A stretch of 64,000 nucleotides of DNA, taken from positions 63,518,533 to 63,582,532 of the forward strand of contig OX485804.1 of assembly GCA_950295325.1 (NCBI GenBank), written 5' to 3'. Source of the DNA: Polytrichum commune (taxonomy: Eukaryota > Streptophyta > Polytrichopsida > Polytrichales > Polytrichaceae). The notes under the pieces are model-generated. The model searched no databases and was not told where the DNA came from. It worked only from the letters and a program-made list of their open reading frames with translations. How positions within the stretch are numbered: the stretch's first letter is position 1; every line of letters starts with the position of its first letter. Below, piece by piece: positions 58,001 through 64,000 of this stretch. A program made the translations under genes and the position numbers.

Positions 58001-60719
58001 TTATTCATTGCTCTGCTGCCTTAAGGGTTGCCCAACATTCTCGTCGCGATGCTTTTCGGGTAGCCAGCGGCACACCTCCACAGACTCCACTGAGAAGTCT
58101 GCTTGACATGTTTTTGTTGACAAGTCTACAGCCTCTCTTTTGGGGATAATGTGCAGCAGTAGCAATGTCTGCAGAGGATACAAATTATCATCAAAGAGTC
58201 ATGATATGCATACAGTTGTTTGCTACAAGAGGTACAACTCTGCTACTTCAGCATAGAAACTTTGTATAAACTGCAGAGGGAAAAAAACTTGTTCATATCA
58301 CATATGATAGTGTTCATGAACTTGACTACAATGGCTATGGTAAACACTGTGGGCCATACTGTTGAGCTTGTTTCCACAAAAAAAGAATGAGAGGGTAATA
58401 TTGTGGGTGCACACTATTTACTAATTCACAGCATTTAACAGCAGAGGTCCACGTTGTAGGTTACAGTACTTCGATTGGAATGAAAATAGTGTGCATTTGA
58501 AAGACGTCCAACCTAGGGGGGAAGGAGGTGGGAATCAGTGAATTTTGTGAACGGTATACAAATTTGTGGAGGGAATATTCTATTTTTTCCTTTTTGGGGC
58601 ATATGATATCACTGAAATATTCCCAATTTTGAAGAGGTATTGCTCTCTTTTGGATGAAAGTACCTGAATCTAGATGTAAAGATGTCTTCTTACGTATTTT
58701 TCAGCCTTCATCCAATATTATGCATGTAAATGCTACACTAATATGATATTTAGTATCACTTACTATTTGAAATTACGCAATGCTATATCTATTTAATGTA
58801 CATCTCATATTTTACCAGCAAAGGTGAAATTGGTAGTTTGGACAGTATATAACATTGACAATTTTACTTCAATAGGAAAAGATGTAGAACTGTGTATGTC
58901 CAAATAGTAAGTGACACTAAAGATCATATTAGTGTACTCTCTTCAGTGAATTGCATACTGCACTCCCTACGAATTTTCTTTTTAAAAAACAAAAAAATAT
59001 ATCACAGGGCATGACAGTGTAACTAGGTTTGCACCCTATTTCCTTGTGTGATGGTGTATACTGTGGGCCGCACTAGTCCATATGCCCACACTATTTAGCA
59101 TAGTCAGTGTAGTACATTGGTAAACTGGAACAAGAAATGGACAGCTTGTGATAAATAGCTTCTGTAAGTAGAGGTCAAGATATACCTTTGCAACACTTCC
59201 ACACAGCCGGCTCATAGCTTGCACTTCAGTCCATGTCTTTACTCTTTCCTCTTGTCCTTCAGGCATCACTATGACTGCATAGCTGCAAGAAAGCAAAAGT
59301 TTGATGTCCACAAAATACTATCAAGCTGCTACAGCACAGACATTGCATAATTGGAACCATCATAAACTTAAATTGTGATAAATAGATAGACACAGCCCCT
59401 TATGAAGAGTTAAACGATTAAGTGCGGTTAAGAATAGGCAATGAAGGACAATCAAATTGGGGGTGAGGTATTTCCTCAGAGAATGCCACCTCAATCTCCA
59501 ATATGAATGTGTGGAACTATTGGAGGGGGTTACCATTTTTTTCCTGGAAAGAAGTCTGTGATTAGATTGTAAACTAACTCAACGGGATTGCTTGTTCAAT
59601 GTAAAAAACTCACTCTGAATGGACAAGAGCTGGGTGATGACGGTACGCCATGAAGTCAGCACCATATTGAAGACCCGAACGCACAACCCAATTTTTCACC
59701 CTCAAGTGAGCATAAGCTATATAAAGGAACACAAACTGAGGCTTGCTCGTCTGCATGCACTTCCAGACTTCCTCCTCGCTCAGAATCACCCGCCCCTGTT
59801 TTATGTATGAACAATTACATGTTTAGCGAAGAATGATGAGAATGATGTGATTTATGTCACAGAATAGACGCAGAGAAACATAACTGAAACTCAAAGATTA
59901 GGTTCAGAATTTACACCTCAGAGGTCTGTCGATATATAAAGATGCACTTCAGTTCAGAGGTGAGGAAATACGCTTCTTCTAGTCCAAGCTGGAACAACCG
60001 CACCTCCTCGGGTTCAGTGTCCACTTCAGGTAACCTTGGCGAACCTTCAAAGGCAACATAACATGTGAATTCTGTATTGATAGAAAGATCTCTACTTGCT
60101 CTTTGCATTAAAGTATCACCTGCCCTTTTTGCAATGACTTGCAGCAGCTTGGCCAGTATCCATACATAGGTCAACTCTTAATCTGTTAAGATAGGCGGGC
60201 CTAATTCAATTGTCTATCTTAATCAGACTCTATATTTGAATGGTATGTGGTTAGGCGCAGATTGAAGAACAGACACCAAAAAAACATGCGTTTCAATGAG
60301 ATTGGAATAAGTTAATCAAACTTTGTTACCTATTCTAGGTTATATAGGCAACATAATTGGGGGGACCTATATGAAATAGTATAAGCACATTGACAATAAA
60401 TAAGATACTCATATGAGCTACGATTTAAATTACAAGATTGCAAATGAAGAAGAGAGACATGATGTATAGTAGATTTCTTACGAGTAGGGGCTGATGTAGC
60501 AGATACGAGTGGGGAGGATGCGGCAAAAATAGGCTTGCCAAAACAAGCACGATTGAGTACCCTGGACTGATCCACGTTCGTGCTCAAAACAACAGATGAC
60601 TGGGCAAAGAATGCTTCCAGTGGCTCCCAATTTTGCATTTGTTTATACAAAGAGGAGACAGGTTCCTCCTGCGCAGCTTCGGCTGCCTCGCGTGACTTCC
60701 ATCGCGTACTTGACCTCAT
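58001..60719 (-). CDS. SEN2: tRNA-splicing endonuclease subunit Sen2
   Basis: Catalytic subunit of the tRNA-splicing endonuclease that cuts the 5' exon-intron junction of pre-tRNAs. Five exons on the minus strand: 60719-60482, 60044-59917, 59795-59614, 59282-59186 and 58168-58001. Phases agree, giving 270 aa, close to Arabidopsis SEN2. The N-terminal part has RVLNRACFGKPIF and FQLGLEEAYFL. The catalytic fold holds YIAYAHLRVKNWVVRSGLQY followed by GADFMAYRHHPALVHSDYA. The expected triad is present: Tyr173, His181 (eight residues apart, as in human TSEN2) and Lys215 in RLCGSVAK. The C-terminal strand EVCRWLPEKHRDE matches the family. The start is the first in-frame ATG; an upstream non-ATG extension was rejected. 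Intron 4 carries a family A MITE and intron 1 a repeat T copy. The upstream 62-aa gene ends 196 bases before this ATG. Confidence 0.93.
58734..58936. mobile_element. MITE family A (Sen2 intron 4)
   Basis: 203 bp starting TACACTAATATGATATTTAG and ending GATCATATTAGTGTA. The inner arms are CACTTACTATTTG and CAAATAGTAAGTG. It matches the copy in GGT intron 5. Confidence 0.85.
60185..60455. repeat. Dispersed repeat T (Sen2 intron 1)
   Basis: Contains GGCGGGCCTAATTCAATTG, GAATGGTATGTGGTTAGGCG, TATTCTAGGTT and GGGGGGACCTATATGA, in the order seen at 26.9 kb. It lies in the large first intron of Sen2. Confidence 0.65.
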
Positions 60720-60915
60720 CTCCTTCTTCCCTTTGATTGTTTGTTCTCCCAATTACGTTACTCCTCAAAACTCCACTCGTTCACCACCATCACAATACTT
60801 TCTACTATTTAAACAAATACAACAACTTCTCAAGTTGCGATGATGCGTTGAGATTTTTCTCCATGAAAAGCTGACTATAACATATGCCTGTTTGCACAAC
60901 CCCTCGCCTGTATCA

Positions 60916-61540
60916 TCAACTTTGATTACTCTCAGAGGGTTGCAAACTCTGCAGCTCTCGTTCCCGGCTGCGCCTTTCCCTCTGCATGCAAATCCTTAAC
61001 AATTAACAATCCACAGGCCCCCCCCCCCCTCCCCCAAAAAAAAAAAAAAAAAAAAACCGCAACCACAATTGCAAACCAATGGCCACCGAACCATGACCAG
61101 TCAACCTCTACAACAAATTACACATCCTTCCTGTAACAAAAACTCCTAGAGATTTTGTTGCACATCACAAACCATCCACAAATCCCATAGTCGTTTTGAA
61201 TCTCAAAAATAGTTACACTAGTGCGAAACGCATATCCTCAAAATATGAATTTCTTTCGCAATTATTAGCAGTGTAGTCAAAGGTCACCGGCATCATAGCC
61301 ACACATAGGAATTACTACTGATTGCAGATGCATCCTGTAACAAGAATTCCCACATTTTTATCACAAATTGATACATGTCGTCCCATCCTATTCACATGAG
61401 CGAGATTGTGTGCTTACCCGGCGCTCCCAGTAGGGAAGATCGCAAACAAACTCGTAGACAGGACCTAAACTCAAGCACAGAAATCCATTGAGCACCACGA
61501 AAGACAGTGAGGCTGCGAGAGGCCGCCTCGTAAACGGCAT
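60916..61540 (-). CDS. Small membrane protein, 62 aa, function unknown
   Basis: Two exons on the minus strand, 61540-61418 and 60981-60916, join in phase 0 at GT/AG borders. The protein starts MPFTRRPLAASLSF and has one hydrophobic segment (about residues 8-27, VVLNGFLCLSLG). LPYWERR follows, and then an Arg/Glu-rich helix RERRSRERELQSLQ and the stop. I associate the PYWERR-type ending after a single membrane span with small conserved plant proteins, but I cannot name one. Continuity of frame over the junction and the clean splice sites support a real gene. The intron contains a 20-base poly-A tract and C-rich sequence. The product probably sits in a membrane with a charged tail; that is inference. 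Confidence 0.7.
61018..61057. repeat. C-rich then poly-A tract
   Basis: C runs followed by about 20 consecutive A, just inside the intron of the 62-aa gene. On the gene strand it reads as a T run followed by G-rich sequence, about 40-75 bases upstream of the splice acceptor, and could act as part of the polypyrimidine region. Confidence 0.8.
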
Positions 61541-61589
61541 CCTCGCTCGTCGAATCCTCCTCCCTCAGATTTTTGGTTTCCGTTCGGAA

Positions 61590-61803
61590 TAAAGTTAGGG
61601 TTTAGGATTCTAAGCCTTTCTGTCCCGGGGTGCGTGCAATGCACACCCTTGGCTAAATTTCACCATGACGTGCTCTACCTTGGGAAGAGCCTGATGAGAT
61701 GCTCGGCAATCACAATTGCGAGGTAAACCACACAAAATGGCTGGGCCCGTAATGCTTGCGAGCCCTCGGTTCGGAGAACCTAGGGTTTAGGGTTTAAGCT
61801 ATG
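61590..61803 (-). promoter_or_regulatory. Telo-box motifs upstream of the 62-aa gene
   Basis: Plant telo-box motifs (AAACCCTAA-type; here TTAGGGTTTAGG near 61594 and TAGGGTTTAGGGTTTAAG near 61784) lie 50-260 bases upstream of the start codon. Telo-boxes are common in promoters of plant translation-related genes. If the 62-aa gene and Sen2 share a promoter, these would serve both. Confidence 0.45.
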
Positions 61804-61908
61804 TGGGTGTTATTCGGTTACTTCTCCTAATCGGACACCTACAGTAGAGGCGCATATAACCGATCACTTATAGTAAGAGATTCTGCACTGGATCTTCAAG
61901 AAGTATAA

Positions 61909-63415
61909 GGGCCACTTCACACTATGGCCATCAATGATCGGGGAGATCCGGCAGCTAGTTGTAAATTAGCCGAGTGAAATTGCAAAATTACCGATTTTTT
62001 TTGGGAGATTTCGGCCGTATAACTGAGTTAAATTTGAAGAGTACAGGAAATCAACCGACCAATATGAGATAATGTAGGAAATTTAACCCCTCATGCTCAG
62101 AAAATGGCGGAAATGAATTGGGTCTCCTGAGGGTATAGGCGGATATTGGCTGGTCTCCCGAGGGTATGGGCAGATATTGAATGAGGGAGGTTGTCAGCTG
62201 TGTAGGTCATAGGAAACTTAACGATGCTTTTGCTTCATTATTGCATTTCATTGTTGACGGCTAGCGTTTAGAATGTATTATGAGTGTGTCTATGGAAGAT
62301 CTTTGTGGTGATCTTGATAATGTACTAATGGAAGCCATAGCTTTATGAAGGAACTCTACAAAGTTTAGATGGTTGTTTTCACATCCACAAAGATACCTTT
62401 CAGGGCGTTTTCCTCTTGAAGGTGAAGATGATATTGTTGATTTTGACTCTAATAGTTGGTGAATTTAATTTTTGTATACAGTATGGTATGTTAGGTTACT
62501 CTTTTATCATGTTGTGGCCTCAAATCTAATATGAGGTTTTAAGACCTAGGTATGATAGAAGAGTTTATCCATGGCCATCAACCGGTTGATGGCTTAGTTT
62601 AGGTTCAACTCCTGCTACGGATAAATTGTTGATCATTCTTGTTGGATGTTGATATCATTACATATTATTGTTGTATGATGATATGTTCTTTGGACATTGT
62701 TGTTGAATGGTGTATGTTGTTTGTAGATATAATTGGAAAACCAACTTACTTATCAATGCCCGAGTTTTTGGCCGGTTGTCATTACAATGAAGAGGAAATT
62801 AACTAGCACTTGAAAAAAAATATAGGATATTGGCCGATCCAAATTAATGACAACAAGTTTGCAACCGATCAAATCCTAAAAAAACTGGTAGAATTTATGA
62901 AGGGACGGATTTTAGATGGTTGAGCTCAAAAATCTCCCGAACCCTGATGGCCATCGAAGTCGAGAGGTTGTGGGATTGAGTGGCCAAACTTTGTTGAGAG
63001 TCCAAAGAAATGGGCTGAAAATAGTCAATAAAATATAGTAATTGGAGCCTTCAGCCGGGCATAGTGTGAAGCTTCCAAAGGCCAAGCCCAAAGTTCAAAC
63101 CCAAAGGAGCATCCCACTTTGTTTTTGTCCAAAACAATCCCTCCAATCTAACGGCCAAGATCTTGTCAATGATTGATTTTTTTATGAAAAAAACCCGACA
63201 GCCTCTTGACCATAGTTTGGGTTTCTATTCCCGTCCGACCCAAGCTTCCTTCGAGAGTCCGTCGCCTTCTTCAAAAAGTAATCATTTTTAATTGCAACAG
63301 CCTTTGGACTTTGGCCTTAGTGTGAAGGGTCGAGAGGCCGAACTCTTGGTTTCTTGCAATATCATTGGTGGAAATCAATGGCCTCTTGACCTTCGGCCAT
63401 AGTGTGAAGCGCCCC
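61909..63415. mobile_element. PIF/Harbinger-like non-autonomous element, 1507 bp, TAA duplication
   Basis: Both ends carry CTTCACACTATGGCC within about 20-base TIRs beginning GGG. TAA borders each side (61906-61908 and 63416-63418). The unsplit repeat S copy at 39 kb has a single TAAGG at the matching site, which confirms the insertion and its 3-bp duplication. No transposase frame is present. Three further imperfect copies of the TIR core (around CATAGTGTGAAG) lie inside the right third, near 63061, 63321 and at the end, so the element may itself be composite. Confidence 0.85.
61945..62110 (+). repeat. AACCGGTT-type element, degraded copy R5
   Basis: Starts GATCGGGGAGATCCGGCAGC and follows R3 loosely through GAAATTGCAAAATTACCG. 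It sits inside the TAA-flanked 1.5-kb element, so it was carried or captured by it. Confidence 0.5.
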
Positions 63416-63724
63416 TAAGGCGGTGCAAATTCTTCTTGTGTAGGAAGATAGAAATCAAGAGGACTGCAAAATATTCCCTAATATTATTCCTCATATTGAA
63501 ATTATTGTGAATTTTTGAAACCAAAAGTCGGTCCAAACATATTACCAATAGCTAGAGTATGCCATAACCACTCATTGTAATACCTCATTCCTCCTCACTT
63601 TAGCACTCAAAATCAGGTCATGTGTCATGGCACTATTGGCTCCGGCCTGATCGAAATTTTGTCCTAACCATATCAAAATTCAGTCTCAACCTAATCGAAA
63701 ATTTGGTATCATATAGATTGCCAA

Positions 63725-63850
63725 TGGGGTCCTAATTGGGAATAGGAGCCTTTACTATACATTTGATTGGTATGAGGTCAAGTGAGGATCAACGAACAAA
63801 CACCATTAATCACACGTGCTAAAAAGAGATTGGACTTCGTCTTCAAGATT
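63725..63850. repeat. Partial copy of repeat T
   Basis: CATTTGATTGGTATGAGGTC, GGATCAACGAACAAACACCA and AAAAGAGATTGGAC echo the middle of the copy at 60185-60455. The rest to the window end is AT-rich with no feature seen. Confidence 0.45.
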
Positions 63851-64000
63851 TTTCAACATCTCTACTTTCAATAATGAACACAACAGTGGAAGTACCTATG
63901 TACAATATAAATTTAAGGAAATCAACAACCATAAGTAAATCAAGAAAAATATGATTATTAATTTGGTATTTGTTGATGTTTTATTATAGATTTGCTAATA

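Larger units (their letters stand above)
61820..63700 (+). repeat. Dispersed repeat S split by an inserted element
   Basis: The left part (61820-61908) matches the start of the 39-kb copy up to AAGAAGTATAAGG. The right part resumes at about 63419 with GGCGGTGCAAATTCTTCTTG and runs to the TGTGTCATGGCACT region. Everything between is foreign to repeat S. Confidence 0.8.

Noticed and set aside
60720-60752. N-terminal extension of Sen2 from a TTG start
   Set aside because: The first in-frame ATG at 60719 gives the expected length, and plant Sen2 proteins begin near this point.

Overview
The window is nuclear DNA of a land plant. Every confident gene is intron-rich, one encodes a plastid ribosomal protein with a transit peptide, and others belong to plant-type families: a GGT4-like glutathione hydrolase, an AN1-C2H2 stress-associated protein, a Sen2 tRNA-splicing endonuclease and an RMF-like F-box protein. 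A plant-style U2 snRNA gene and a tRNA-Lys(CUU) gene are also present. The AT-rich, MITE-laden spacers and a DUF7869-family relic like those I recall from mosses, liverworts and lycophytes suggest a non-seed plant. That placement is inference only.

Layout. 0.6-2.5 kb: broken DUF7869-type coding relic. 3.8-6.7 kb: two TIR-bounded DNA elements. 7.6-8.3 kb: three tandem ~242-bp units just upstream of the gamma-glutamyltranspeptidase gene (8.8-16.9 kb, +, six exons recognised). Its introns hold a tRNA-Lys gene, a perfect 72-bp x3 tandem repeat and four MITEs. 17.7-20.5 kb (-): a six-exon gene for a 509-aa acidic/Ser-rich protein I cannot name, convergent with GGT. 22.3-24.9 kb (+): F-box protein. 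28.3-29.8 kb (+): plastid uL10. 30-45 kb: gene-poor, with MITEs, a PIF/Harbinger-like element with TAA target duplication and several dispersed repeat families. 46.3-50.8 kb (+): a ~786-aa coiled-coil protein. 51.8-54.2 kb (-): AN1-C2H2 protein, convergent with it. 57.0-57.2 kb: U2 snRNA with TATA and a possible USE. 58.0-60.7 kb (-): Sen2. 60.9-61.5 kb (-): a 62-aa membrane protein whose stop lies only 196 bp upstream of the Sen2 ATG. 61.8-63.7 kb: a dispersed repeat split by a 1.5-kb TAA-flanked element; an unsplit copy lies at 39 kb.

The genes do not form a pathway. Sen2, tRNA-Lys and U2 all relate to RNA processing, but nothing links them functionally here. The most striking theme is structural: tandem duplications of roughly 70-450 bp sit in an intron or upstream region of most genes (GGT twice, uL10c, coiled-coil gene twice, AN1 gene), and many TIR elements share the terminus TACACT. 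I saw no CRISPR, prophage, operon-type defence system or clear retroelement coding region. Exon models come from reading frames, GT/AG sites and phase continuity; no alignment or RNA evidence was available.
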